Notes under the pieces: generated by a model
The model's database searches: none
The model's input: the letters and a program-made list of their open reading frames with translations, nothing else
Told to the model about the DNA's origin: nothing
DNA from: Streptomyces tailanensis
GTDB taxonomy: Bacteria; Actinomycetota; Actinomycetes; Streptomycetales; Streptomycetaceae
Assembly (NCBI RefSeq): GCF_008386495.1
Contig: NZ_VTHJ01000001.1
Location: 240,045 to 304,044 of the forward strand
Reading direction: 5' to 3'
Length of the DNA stretch: 64,000 bases
Program-made: the position numbers and the translations under genes
In this document: positions 47,558 to 56,210 of the stretch, piece after piece
Layout of the letters: the number at the start of each line of letters is the position of its first letter
How positions within the stretch are numbered: position 1 is the stretch's first letter

Positions 47558-49492
47558 GTGCCTCGCCGCGCCGCCCTCGCCCTTCCGCCCTGGCTCGCCC
47601 ATGCTCTGCGTGCGCAAAGGGGGCCCGTGCCCTGGAATGCGATGCTGCGCGGGGCGCTGGCCGGTGGGCCGTTGCTGCTCGTGGCCGTGCTCGCCGGCCG
47701 GCCCACCGTCGGGGTCGTCGCCGCGCTCGGGGCCATGCTCGCCGGGATCAACGACCGGCCCGGGAGCCGACGGGTCTCCATCAAGCGACTCGGGGTGCCC
47801 GCGCTGGCCGGCGCCGTGGGACTGCTCGTCGGGACGTACGCCGGAGAGTACGCGGAGATCTACGCCGGACCGTACGAGGGGACCTACGCCGGACAGCACG
47901 TCGGAGCCGTCGCCCTCACCCTGCTGCTCACCTCGCTCGGGCTGCTCGCCGGCGGCATGAGCGCGGTCGGGCCGGTCGCCTCCGGGGCGGGTACACAGGT
48001 GCTCGTGGCCGCCGCGATCGGGGCCGGGATGCCGTTGCCGGAGACGGGGTGGGAGCGGGCGCTCGCCTATCTCGCCGGGGCCGGATGGCTGCTCCTCCTG
48101 CGTCTCCTCCTGCCCACTCCCGCGGCGTTCACCGCCGGTGACTACCGGTTCGACGGGGAACGGGACGCCGTCGCCGCCGTGTACGACGCGATCGCCACGC
48201 TCCTCGACGCCGTCGGCACCCCGCAGGCGACCGCTCGGCGGGCAGCTCTCACCGCCGCTCTCGACCACGCCCAGGACGCGCTCGCCGGGCCTCGGCTGCG
48301 CCGGTACGCCAGCTCGTCGGCCGAGCGGCGGCTGCACGCCCAGTACGCCGCCGCGCTACCGCTGGCCGAGGCGGCGACCGCGCTGGCGTGGGCCGGGGAC
48401 GCCGTCGTCGGCCGGGCCTCCGAAGGACCCCGGCGGCTGGCCGCCGCCGTGCGCGACAACACGGTCACCAGGCCGCTGCCCGCGCCCTCCCGCTCCGCGC
48501 CCGCCCTGCGCGCCCTCGACGACGCGCTGCTGGCCGCGGCCGAGTCCTTCGACCGGGGCGGCGACGCCAACGACGACCTGCACACCCGGCGCCGCAGCGC
48601 CGCGTCCGTCGTACGGCTCGCCCTCGGCACCGGCGGACGCGAGTACGGGCTGCGGGTCGCCCTGTCCTTCGGGGCCAGCGCGGCCGTGGCGCAGGTACTG
48701 AACCACGAGCACTGGTACTGGCTCCCCGCGACCGCCGTGTTCCTGGTCAAGCCCGACCTCGGACCGCTCGTGTCCCGGGTGCTGTGCCGCGCCGCCGGGA
48801 CCGTGCTGGGGGCCGTGGTCTTCGCCGGGCTCGCCGCCTTACTGCCCCGGCCGGAAGGGCTTGTCGCGCTCGTCGCGGTCAGCGGCGCGCTCATCCCCGT
48901 CGCCACACGGCACTTCGCCGCCCAGACCGCCGTCGTCACCGTCCTCGTCCTCGCCCTCGTCATGGTCGGCGGCGAGCCCCAGGCCTCCTGGAGCCGCATC
49001 GGCGAAACGCTGCTGGCCTGCGCCATCGTCCTGATCGTCGGACACCTGCCGATACCGAAGGGCCAGAGCGGCGGGGGCGTACGCGCCCGGCTCACCGAAG
49101 CGTGCGCGGCCGCGCACGCGTATCTGCTGCACATCCTGGACGAGGCCCACGAACCCGACCTGCCCGGAGACCGCGCGGCCCGCTGGACCCTGCGCCGCGA
49201 GGCCTACCGCACACTTGCCCAGGCCCGCACCACCATCGCCCTCTCCGGCGCCGAACTGCCCGCCCTGGCCCGGCACACCGAGGGCACCGACGAGGTCGCG
49301 GCCGTCCTCGAACGGCTTGTCGACACCACCACCGCCTGCGCCGTGGACCTCGACGACGCCGGATGCCTCACCCGCCGCCACACCGAGCAGCTCACCACAC
49401 TCCTCGACGAACTCGCCCGACACCAGCGGCAGGCCGGCATCAGCCTTCCGGAGGTACCGGGCGTACGGCTGAGGACCGATCTCACGGCCTGA
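47558..49492 (+). CDS. FUSC family membrane protein
   Basis: 644 aa, GTG with AGGAG 5 nt upstream. Two sets of about five to six membrane segments (about 30-190 and 365-490) separated by a helical cytoplasmic region, then a C-terminal helical domain: the fusaric-acid-resistance/YccS-like layout. The second set contains FGASAAVAQVLNHEHWYWLPATAVFLVKPDLG (in part), the conserved FUSC sequence with NHEHWYW and KPDLG. Between segments 3 and 4 there is a short Tyr/Gly repeat (TYAGEYAEIYAGPYEGTYAG). Likely an efflux-type transporter of aromatic or hydrophobic acids, substrate unknown. Confidence 0.88.
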   Translation: MPRRAALALPPWLAHALRAQRGPVPWNAMLRGALAGGPLLLVAVLAGRPTVGVVAALGAMLAGINDRPGSRRVSIKRLGVPALAGAVGLLVGTYAGEYAEIYAGPYEGTYAGQHVGAVALTLLLTSLGLLAGGMSAVGPVASGAGTQVLVAAAIGAGMPLPETGWERALAYLAGAGWLLLLRLLLPTPAAFTAGDYRFDGERDAVAAVYDAIATLLDAVGTPQATARRAALTAALDHAQDALAGPRLRRYASSSAERRLHAQYAAALPLAEAATALAWAGDAVVGRASEGPRRLAAAVRDNTVTRPLPAPSRSAPALRALDDALLAAAESFDRGGDANDDLHTRRRSAASVVRLALGTGGREYGLRVALSFGASAAVAQVLNHEHWYWLPATAVFLVKPDLGPLVSRVLCRAAGTVLGAVVFAGLAALLPRPEGLVALVAVSGALIPVATRHFAAQTAVVTVLVLALVMVGGEPQASWSRIGETLLACAIVLIVGHLPIPKGQSGGGVRARLTEACAAAHAYLLHILDEAHEPDLPGDRAARWTLRREAYRTLAQARTTIALSGAELPALARHTEGTDEVAAVLERLVDTTTACAVDLDDAGCLTRRHTEQLTTLLDELARHQRQAGISLPEVPGVRLRTDLTA

Positions 49493-49599
49493 GGCCCGAC
49501 CCCGAGGACCGCGTCCCCATGCCCGGGCCCCGCGATCGCGTCCCATATCCGGGCCCCGCGTCCTGTCCGGTTCGCCACCCCGTCCGGATGACTCCGTCG

Positions 49600-49605
49600 T
49601 ACGGT
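49600..49605 (+). promoter_or_regulatory. -10 box of leaderless amidohydrolase promoter
   Basis: TACGGT, 6 nt, GTG at 49612; no ribosome site. Confidence 0.5.
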
Positions 49606-49611
49606 GGCAGC

Positions 49612-50976
49612 GTGACCTCACCCGCCGCTGATCTCGTCATCACCGGATGCACCGCCCTCGTCCACGACGAACACGAGGGCATCGCCTTCGTCGAGGACGC
49701 CGCGATCGTCGTACGCGAGGGGGTGATCGAGAGCATCGGGCCGGCGGCGGAGACAGCCGTGGTCGCGACGGCGGAGCGCATCGACGCCCGAGGCCAGATC
49801 GCGATGCCGGGGCTGATCAACTGCCACACGCACTCCCCGATGGTCGCGCTGCGCGGCATCGCCGAGGACATGCCGGCCGAGGAGTGGTTCAACGACGTCA
49901 TCTGGCCCGTCGAGTCCAACCTGACGGCGACGGACGTGGAGTTGGGGGCGCGGCTCGCCTGCGCGGAGATGATCCGGGGCGGGGTGACGTGCTTCGCCGA
50001 CCACTACTTCTCGATGGAGAAGGTCGCCGACGTCGTCGCCGAGTGCGGAATGCGCGCGCACCTGGGGGAGGCCTTCTTCTCCTCCCAGGGCGCCGAAGGC
50101 CGGGAGAAATCCCTGGAGTTCGCGCTACGGCACCGGGGCGCGGCCGACGGTCGCATCACCACCGCGCTCGCCCCGCACGCCCCCTACACCGTCGAGGACG
50201 CCGACCTCGCCGCGACCGCCGAACTGGCCCGTGAGCACGGGCTTCCGGTGCATCTGCACGCCTCGGAGTCCCCCGACCAGACCGACAACAGCCTGGCCCG
50301 GCACGGTGTCACGCCCATCGAGGTCCTGGAGCGCACCGGGCTGCTCGGCCTCGAAGCGGGCGTCCTCATCGCGCACGGCACCGGCATCGTCGAGCGCGAC
50401 CTGCCCGTCCTGGAGCGCGCGACGATGCCGGTGGCCGTGGCGACCGCGCCCCGCACCTACCTCAAGTTCGCCTGGCCCACCACCCCGGTGCGCGCCCTGC
50501 GCCGTATCGGCGTCCCCGTCGGGCTCGCCACGGACGGGGCCGCCTCCAACAACTCCCTCGACGTATGGGAGTCCATGGCCCTCACCGCCCTCGTGCAGAA
50601 GTCCACCGAGGGCGACCCGCGGTGGCTGACCTCCCGCCAGGCCCTGCACCACGCCACCCTGCAGAGCGCGCGGGCCGTCGGACTGGGGGAGCGGCTCGGC
50701 AGCCTCGCCCCCGGCCGGCGCGCCGACATCGTCCTCGTCGACCTCACCGGCCCGCACACCCAACCCGTGCACGACCTCGCCGCCACCCTCGTGCACAGCG
50801 CCCGCTCCGCCGACGTACGCACCACGATCGTCGACGGACGCGTCCTCATGCGCGACCGCGAGCTGCTCACCGTCGACGTGCCGGTGACCGTGCGCGCGCT
50901 GGAGGAGCGGCTGGCGGCACTCACCAACCGTAGCCACGGGGGACGCATCCATGACTACGACAAGCCACCCGAGTGA
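49612..50976 (+). CDS. amidohydrolase, MTA/SAH- or 8-oxoguanine-deaminase type
   Basis: 454 aa. Metal-binding NCHTHSPM (about 68-75), ALAPHAPYTVEDADL, LHASES and TDGAASNNSLDVWESM are the ATZ/TRZ amidohydrolase motifs; the C-terminal HLGSLAPGRRADIVLVDL-type sequence (RLGSLAPGRRADIVLVDL) closes the beta sandwich. The closest functional group is S-adenosylhomocysteine/5'-methylthioadenosine or related purine deaminases, which turn the 6-amino group into oxo. A specific substrate cannot be fixed from the sequence. The start at 49612 is supported by the leaderless box; the longer open frame is a shadow of the FUSC gene. Confidence 0.88.
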   Translation: MTSPAADLVITGCTALVHDEHEGIAFVEDAAIVVREGVIESIGPAAETAVVATAERIDARGQIAMPGLINCHTHSPMVALRGIAEDMPAEEWFNDVIWPVESNLTATDVELGARLACAEMIRGGVTCFADHYFSMEKVADVVAECGMRAHLGEAFFSSQGAEGREKSLEFALRHRGAADGRITTALAPHAPYTVEDADLAATAELAREHGLPVHLHASESPDQTDNSLARHGVTPIEVLERTGLLGLEAGVLIAHGTGIVERDLPVLERATMPVAVATAPRTYLKFAWPTTPVRALRRIGVPVGLATDGAASNNSLDVWESMALTALVQKSTEGDPRWLTSRQALHHATLQSARAVGLGERLGSLAPGRRADIVLVDLTGPHTQPVHDLAATLVHSARSADVRTTIVDGRVLMRDRELLTVDVPVTVRALEERLAALTNRSHGGRIHDYDKPPE

Positions 50977-51038
50977 CACGACTGGACACACAGAGTCACC
51001 GGAACGTGTGGTTTTAGAGAGGTATCTCACGGTCCGAC

Positions 51039-51055
51039 GTTGACCACGTGTCAAC
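51039..51055. promoter_or_regulatory. palindrome GTTGAC-N5-GTCAAC
   Basis: Perfect 6-bp arms around CACGT in the 175-bp gap before the small gene at 51152. The left arm contains a consensus-like -35 (TTGACC). Probable operator/promoter overlap. Confidence 0.45.
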
Positions 51056-51151
51056 TACGTCTCAGTACCGTCACTTCGCGAGCTGTTCACCGCATGATTG
51101 GCGTTTAACTCTATGAATCACGGGGTTATGAACGGCGTTGCATGGAGGTGC

Positions 51152-51340
51152 ATGGTGAACGGGCGAATGGTGCTGGGGCGGTTCCCCGCCGGTGGGCCGC
51201 GCGGCTCGTGGCCGGCGGAGGAGTTCGCGCACGCGGCCCGGCTGGAGGGTCAGCAGGCCGAGGTCGTGATGGACATCGCGACGGACATGTTCCTGGTCAT
51301 CGTGCGCGGCGCCGACACCGCGGCGGCCACCGCGGTCTGA
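51152..51340 (+). CDS. 62-aa conserved small protein
   Basis: ATG at 51152 with GGAGG 3 nt upstream (MVNGRMVLGRFPAGGPRGSW). The sequence GGPRGSWPAEEFAHAARLEGQQAEVVMDIATDMFLVIV is compact alpha/beta and I recall near-identical small proteins across Streptomyces. Not recognised as a named family. Convergent with the ABC gene, 2 bp between stops. Confidence 0.65.
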   Translation: MVNGRMVLGRFPAGGPRGSWPAEEFAHAARLEGQQAEVVMDIATDMFLVIVRGADTAAATAV

Positions 51341-51342
51341 TC

Positions 51343-53286
51343 TCACCCCACCTCCGGGGCGGGCACCTTCGCCGCGAACTGTTCCGCCTGAAGGGAGTAC
51401 AGCTCCGCGTACACCCCGCCCGTGGCCAGCAGCTCGTCCGGGGTGCCGGACTCCACGAGCCGGCCCTGGTCGAGGACGTGCACCAGGTCGGCGTGGCGGA
51501 CCGACGCCAGCCGGTGCGTGATCAGGACGACCGTCTGGCCGGTCCCCGCCAGGGCGCGGATCTTCTCGAAGACCTCCACCTCGGCGCGGGCATCCAGCGC
51601 CGCGGTCGGCTCGTCCACGATGAGGATGCGACCCTTCCGGTACGCGGCACGCGCGATCCCCAGCCGCTGCCACTGGCCGCCCGACAGCTCGTGCCCGCCG
51701 CTGAAACCGCGGGCCAGCAGGGTGTCGAGGCCGCGCGGCAGCTCCTCGACCACGTCCTGCGCGCCGGCCTCGGCGACCGACGAGGCGAGGCGCTCCTCGG
51801 TCAGCGGCGCCGAGGGGCGGCCGATCGCCATGTTGACGCGGGCCGTGAACGGCCACCGCTTGAAGTCCTGCGCGACCATCGCGATGCGCTCGGCGAGCTG
51901 CTGCCGGTCGGCGCTCGCCACGTCGACGCCGTCCCACATGATCTTGCCCTGGTCGGGTGTGTACAGCCCGGCGAGCAGCTTGACCAGGGTCGTCTTGCCC
52001 GAGCCGTTCTCGCCGACGAGGGCCACGATCTTGCCCAGCGGCACGGTCAGCGTCACATCGCTCAGCGCGGGCCGGGCGGCTTTCCCCGGGTAGGTGAAGG
52101 TCACGTTCTCCACGCGGATCTCACGCGGGTCCTCGGGCAACGGGTCGCCGCCCACCGGGATCGCGCGCTTGGCCGCTTCCACGTACAGGCGCTGCATGTC
52201 GCCCACGAACAGGGCTTCCTCGTGCAGGGAGTTCACCTCCAGGACGAGCGTGTCGAGGCTGGCGGAGCCGGTGCGGATCGCGATGACCGCCGTACCCGCC
52301 ACGGACAGCGCCATGGCGCCGGCGAGCAGCAGACCGCCCAGCGTCGCGTACGTCGCCACGGTGGCCAGCCCGGTCCACACGGCCGCGAACAGGCCCGTAC
52401 GGGCGGCCAGCCCGGCCAGCCGTGCCTGCTCGGCCTCCGCCGTCTCCGACATGGAGCGGAAGTGACGCAGCAGGAACGGGCCGACGCCGTGCAGCCGGAT
52501 TTCCGGGGCCGCCTCCGGCTCGATGAGCAGGGAGCTGATCAGGTACCCCGCGCGCGCGTGCTGCACCCAGGCGTGGAAGGACTCGTAGCGGCGGCGGGCG
52601 ATCGTCAGGGCGCTCCAGGCGCTCGGCAGGGTCATCGTGATCAGGAGCGGCAGCAGGGCCGGGTGCAGCACGGTCAGGACGCCGGCCGCCGCGATCAGCG
52701 AGATCAGCGCGTTCACCACGCGCGCGGAGTAGCTGATCATGCGGCGGGCCGACTGGGCGCCGTACTTCGCGGTGTCCAGCAGCTTGTGGAAACCGTCGTC
52801 CTCGATCGCGGACAGCTCCACGGCCGCCGCCCGCTTCAGATACAGCTCGGTCGCCACCCGCTCCACCTTGGGCTCCAGTCGGCCGGTGGCGTACGTCGAC
52901 GCGGCCCGCAGCAGCGTGGCCACCAGCGACACGGCGGCGATCGTGACCAGCGCGGGGACGGCGCCGCGTAACCGCTCCTCGACCGTGCCGTCCGTCATCA
53001 GCCGGGCCAGGACCGCGTTCACCGCGAGCAGCCCCACCGCCTGGGCGAGCCCGCGACCCGTCTCGGCGGCCAGTACGGTCCGGGCGGCCCGCCGGTCCGC
53101 CTGCCAGGCCAGCCGGAAACTCGACGCGAGCAGCGACGGCAGCCGCCGGATCATCGCGCGGAAGTTCAGCTCCAGGAACGCGTCGGAGTGCTGCGACCAC
53201 CCCGTGTCGTACCGCAGCGGCCCCCCGAACAGCAGCAACTCCGACTCCGACGTCTCCGGCTTCCCCCTGTCCCGCGCCTTCCCCAC
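51343..53286 (-). CDS. ABC transporter, fused permease/ATP-binding protein
   Basis: 647 aa, GTG with GGGAGGG upstream. Six-segment membrane domain (about 70-350) followed by the ATPase domain (about 390-630): Walker A VGENGSGKTTLVKLL, Q-loop VAQDFKRWPF, signature LSGGQWQRLGIARA, Walker B RILIVDEPTAALDA, H-loop ITHRLASV. One half-transporter of the exporter type; it would act as a homodimer since no partner gene is adjacent. Substrate unknown (lipid, peptide or drug). Confidence 0.92.
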   Translation of the reverse strand: MGKARDRGKPETSESELLLFGGPLRYDTGWSQHSDAFLELNFRAMIRRLPSLLASSFRLAWQADRRAARTVLAAETGRGLAQAVGLLAVNAVLARLMTDGTVEERLRGAVPALVTIAAVSLVATLLRAASTYATGRLEPKVERVATELYLKRAAAVELSAIEDDGFHKLLDTAKYGAQSARRMISYSARVVNALISLIAAAGVLTVLHPALLPLLITMTLPSAWSALTIARRRYESFHAWVQHARAGYLISSLLIEPEAAPEIRLHGVGPFLLRHFRSMSETAEAEQARLAGLAARTGLFAAVWTGLATVATYATLGGLLLAGAMALSVAGTAVIAIRTGSASLDTLVLEVNSLHEEALFVGDMQRLYVEAAKRAIPVGGDPLPEDPREIRVENVTFTYPGKAARPALSDVTLTVPLGKIVALVGENGSGKTTLVKLLAGLYTPDQGKIMWDGVDVASADRQQLAERIAMVAQDFKRWPFTARVNMAIGRPSAPLTEERLASSVAEAGAQDVVEELPRGLDTLLARGFSGGHELSGGQWQRLGIARAAYRKGRILIVDEPTAALDARAEVEVFEKIRALAGTGQTVVLITHRLASVRHADLVHVLDQGRLVESGTPDELLATGGVYAELYSLQAEQFAAKVPAPEVG

Positions 53287-53404
53287 CCGCGCCCTCCCCC
53301 GAGTCGTCGCCGACCGCCACTATCGCGGGGCGGGCCGACTGCTACCAGGGCGCGCGACGGGTCACATGGCCATGCACGCGGAGCACGCGGGGCGCGCGGT
53401 GACC

Positions 53405-53560
53405 TAAGAAAGCGCGCGTAGGCGCCTTTCAGGGGCGCGGGGAACTGCGCGACAAGCCCCCACGGCCCGGCAGCCGCAGACACGACCGTTCCACCCGAGC
53501 TATGTGGCGGGATCCAGGGGCGCAGCCCCTGGCACGAACCCCGCCCAACCGGCGGAGCCC
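53405..53560. repeat. Streptomyces-type intergenic repeat
   Basis: Contains GGGGCGCGGGGAACTGCGCG followed by ACAAGCCCCCACGGCC, then a hairpin CCAGGGG-CGCAG-CCCCTGG (53514-53532). This phrase is one I recognise as recurring in intergenic regions of many Streptomyces genomes. It lies between the start of the ABC gene and the end of the downstream regulatory cluster. Confidence 0.6.
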
Positions 53561-54024
53561 TACGCGCTAAGGGGCCGCGACCACGCCGGCGTAGTCCCCG
53601 TGACCCGGCACAACGCGAGATACAACGGTATCGGCGGCGTATAAGGAATCGTGCCGTCCGGTCGAAGGATCAGCCCGGGAGCGGTCGAACCGTCGGAGAC
53701 CAGCGCCCCCGTGGTGTAACGGGCCGGCTCGGGCCACTCCAGCGCGTAGTCGGAGTCGGCGGGCACGAGCCACCACCAGTGCGTTCGGTCGGCGTAGACA
53801 CAGCCCACGCGGGGCAGCCGGGGCAGGACCAGTGGTCCGATGCGGGCCGGGGCCGCGACCGCGTCGCAGCCCATGGGGGTGGTCATGCCCTCGGGCAGAG
53901 GGAGGGGGCGGGGCGTCGCCGCGGACCGCTGGGCGCGGCGCAGACGGGTCAGGGTGTCGAGGCTCACCACGCGGGCCACTCTGCCCGCACCGGCCGCCTC
54001 GGCGAGACCGTTCGACGCGCTCAC
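53560..54024 (-). CDS. uncharacterised protein of the HATPase/XRE cluster
   Basis: 154 aa from a GTG at 54024 that overlaps the upstream stop as GTGA and has GGGGGAGG in front; an ATG at 54036 is the alternative. The sequence has LDTLTRLRRAQRSA, a conserved core MGCDAVAAPARIGPLVLPRL, GCVYADRTHWWWLVPADSDYALEWP, and RPDGTIPYTPPIPLYLALCRVTG. Such proteins accompany the HATPase/Scr1 regulator pairs in Streptomyces; role unknown. Co-transcribed with the HATPase gene. Confidence 0.75.
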   Translation of the reverse strand: MSASNGLAEAAGAGRVARVVSLDTLTRLRRAQRSAATPRPLPLPEGMTTPMGCDAVAAPARIGPLVLPRLPRVGCVYADRTHWWWLVPADSDYALEWPEPARYTTGALVSDGSTAPGLILRPDGTIPYTPPIPLYLALCRVTGTTPAWSRPLSA

Positions 54025-54644
54025 ACCCTCCCCCATGGCAGGTGCGCGGCCTCGGCCTCGTCGCCGCGGTCGTCCGTGGTCGGCTTCTTCGCGCCCCAGC
54101 CCAGGTCGGACCAGGCCGCCGTGTCCGTGACCACGTTGGGGGAGGCGCCGTTTCGGGCGGCCTTACGGGGCACATCCGCCCACACCAGAAGCCCCAGCCC
54201 GGCCGGCTGTGCTCCCCAGGAGCGGCACATGGCCTCTATGAGGAGCAGTCCCCTCCCGTGCTCCTCCTCGGGGCGCTGCGGCGAGGGATGCGGCTCGCCC
54301 GGAGCGCAGCCCTCGTCCCGTACCGTTATGCGCACCAGGTCGTCGCCGTCGTGCAGCTCGCAGACGATCTGATTGCTCGCGGTGTGCACGATCGCGTTGG
54401 TCACCAGCTCGGAGACGACCAGGGCGGCCGTGTCGCAGGTGTCCTCGCAGACGGCCCAGCCGGTCAGCTGGGTACGCGTCACACGACGGGCCTGTGCCAC
54501 GGCACCAGGGTGCGCGGCCAGCTCGAACCGGAACCGGCGCTCGGCTGCTGTTTCGGGGCGCGCCCCGGCGGCCGGACCGGGACCGACACGGTCTCCGGCG
54601 GCGTCTGTTCCTAACGGCGCAGGGGGCGGAATCACGTTTGCCAC
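54021..54644 (-). CDS. RsbW-like ATP-binding (HATPase) regulatory protein
   Basis: 207 aa from a GTG at 54644 (GAGGAG 3-4 nt upstream), giving VANVIPPPAPLG. HATPase domain about 35-155: N box ALVVSELVTNAIVHT, G1 VRDEGCAPGEPHPS, G2 EEEHGRGLLLIEAM. Anti-sigma/serine kinase-like proteins of this kind bind ATP and partner regulators. It is divergent from the XRE regulator, with an inverted repeat between. The C-terminal 50 residues are low complexity. Confidence 0.88.
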   Translation of the reverse strand: MANVIPPPAPLGTDAAGDRVGPGPAAGARPETAAERRFRFELAAHPGAVAQARRVTRTQLTGWAVCEDTCDTAALVVSELVTNAIVHTASNQIVCELHDGDDLVRITVRDEGCAPGEPHPSPQRPEEEHGRGLLLIEAMCRSWGAQPAGLGLLVWADVPRKAARNGASPNVVTDTAAWSDLGWGAKKPTTDDRGDEAEAAHLPWGRV

Positions 54645-54783
54645 TATCTCCTCGCCGTGAACACTTGGCAAGTGTCACTCTGAAAATTGCAGAGTGCGTA
54701 GGACTCTCTGAACGGTCATGGCACACTGCACGCAACAGCACGTGTAGCGGCGCCAGTTGGAAATCCCTCGCACATCGTCCGTA

Positions 54784-54808
54784 TGTACGCACAGTGGTCG
54801 TGCGTACA
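54784..54808. promoter_or_regulatory. perfect 9-bp inverted repeat between divergent regulators
   Basis: TGTACGCAC (54784-54792), 7-bp spacer, GTGCGTACA (54800-54808), in the 290-bp region between the HATPase gene and the XRE gene. A good candidate operator for the XRE protein; the rest of the gap shows nothing else clear. Confidence 0.6.
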
Positions 54809-54933
54809 CGCGGGACACGTACCAAACCGGGCGGGTAATCCGAAGGGCGCCGCCGGGCTGTCGGGGCCGGATGTACCGGGCTTCGTCGAAGTCAGGTGAT
54901 TCAGGGTGATGTCAGGTCGGATGGAGGTGCGAG

Positions 54934-55794
54934 ATGAGCGAACCGCGGTCAGCGCCGACGGTCGGCCAGGTCGTACTCGGCCGGCGTCTGCTGGACCTGC
55001 GTGAGCGCGCGGGCATCAAACGCGAGGAGGCCGCGCGCATCCTGCATGTCGCCCCCGCCACGGTCCGCCGTATGGAGACCGCCGAGGTCGCCCTCAAGAT
55101 CCCCTACCTCCAGCTCCTGTTGCGGGCGTACGGCGTCGACGACGAGGAGGCCGAGACCTACGTCCGGCTCGCCGAGGAGGCCAACAAACCCGGCTGGTGG
55201 CAGCGCTACCACGACATCCTGCCGGGCTGGTTCTCCATGTACGTCAGCCTGGAGGGCGCGGCCTCCCTGATCCGCAGCTACGAGCCCCACTTCGTCCCCG
55301 GCCTGCTGCAGACCGAGGACTACGCGCGCCGCGTCATGTTCTCGGGCGCCCTCGGCCAGAGCAGACCCGAGGACATCGAGCGCCATGTCGCCCTGCGCAT
55401 GCAACGCCAGGAACTGCTCACCCGTGAGGACGCGCCCCGGCTGTGGTTCGTGATGGACGAGACCGCCCTGCGCCGCCCCGTCGGTGGACCGGCGGTCATG
55501 CGCGCCCAGCTCGACCGACTGCTGGAGGTCGTGGCGCTGTCCCATGTGACGCTCCAGGTCACCACGTTCGACACAGGACCGCACCCTGGCACGTACGGGC
55601 CGTTCGTCCTGTTCCGATTCGCCATGCCCGAACTTCCGGACATGGTCTACAGCGAGTACCTGACCGGCGCCGTCTACCTGGACGACCGCTCCGAGGTGGC
55701 GACCCACCTCGAGGTCATGGACCGCATGGCGGCGCAGGCCGCCACGGCACAACGCACGAAGGAGATCCTCCGGGATCTCCGCAAGGAGCTCTGA
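54934..55794 (+). CDS. XRE-type HTH regulator with DUF5753 (Scr1-like)
   Basis: 286 aa. N-terminal HTH about 12-70 (LGRRLLDLRERAGIKREEAARIL, VAPATVRRMETAE). DUF5753 from about 95: RSYEPHFVPGLLQTEDYARRVM, LWFVMDETALRRPVGG, THLTLQVTTFDTGPHPG-type sequence (shown VTLQVTTFDTG) and VYLDDRSEVATHLEVMDRM. These regulators work with DUF397 partners (Scr1/Scr2 pairs) and can influence secondary metabolism in Streptomyces. Immediately followed by the DUF397 gene, 9 bp away. Confidence 0.92.
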   Translation: MSEPRSAPTVGQVVLGRRLLDLRERAGIKREEAARILHVAPATVRRMETAEVALKIPYLQLLLRAYGVDDEEAETYVRLAEEANKPGWWQRYHDILPGWFSMYVSLEGAASLIRSYEPHFVPGLLQTEDYARRVMFSGALGQSRPEDIERHVALRMQRQELLTREDAPRLWFVMDETALRRPVGGPAVMRAQLDRLLEVVALSHVTLQVTTFDTGPHPGTYGPFVLFRFAMPELPDMVYSEYLTGAVYLDDRSEVATHLEVMDRMAAQAATAQRTKEILRDLRKEL

Positions 55795-55803
55795 AGACAC
55801 CGA

Positions 55804-56118
55804 ATGGATCGCATCAAGTCGCAGTCGCGCACGCACACGCAGTCGCACGGACATGGACTCGGACAGGGGCACGGACACGTACACGCGCGCGTGTACAACG
55901 GTATGCCCGCCCACGAGCTGGGCAGTGAGGGCTGGCACAAGCCCTGGAGCGGTGGCAACGGCGGCAACTGCCTGGAGGCGATGAAGCTCGCCGACGGCCG
56001 TATCGCCGTACGGCAGTCCACCGACCCCGACGGGCCGGCGCTGATCTACACACCCGACGAGATGAACGCGTTCATCCAGGGAGCGAAGGAGGGGGCGGCG
56101 GACTTCTTGTTGTCCTGA
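55804..56118 (+). CDS. DUF397 protein (Scr2/Scr3-like) with His-rich N-terminus
   Basis: 104 aa. The DUF397 part spans about 40-104 (GWHKPWSGGNGGNCLEAMKL, GRIAVRQSTDPDGPALIYT, MNAFIQGAKEGAADFLL). Residues 5-32 are rich in His, Gln, Ser and Gly (SQSRTHTQSHGHGLGQGHGH), from a near-repetitive DNA tract, possibly metal binding. The partner of the XRE/DUF5753 regulator upstream. Its stop codon lies inside a 16-bp tandem duplication. Confidence 0.88.
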   Translation: MDRIKSQSRTHTQSHGHGLGQGHGHVHARVYNGMPAHELGSEGWHKPWSGGNGGNCLEAMKLADGRIAVRQSTDPDGPALIYTPDEMNAFIQGAKEGAADFLLS

Positions 56119-56137
56119 GACCTTGTTGTCCTGAGAC
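56106..56137. repeat. 16-bp tandem duplication at the DUF397 stop
   Basis: CTTGTTGTCCTGAGAC twice in tandem (56106-56121, 56122-56137); the first copy contains the TGA. Confidence 0.8.
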
Positions 56138-56210
56138 CTGTTACGCACCCCTGTTGTTCTCAATCTCCCTATGCTGGCCCTGAGTTGATCACCTACTGCT
56201 GCAGAACCTT

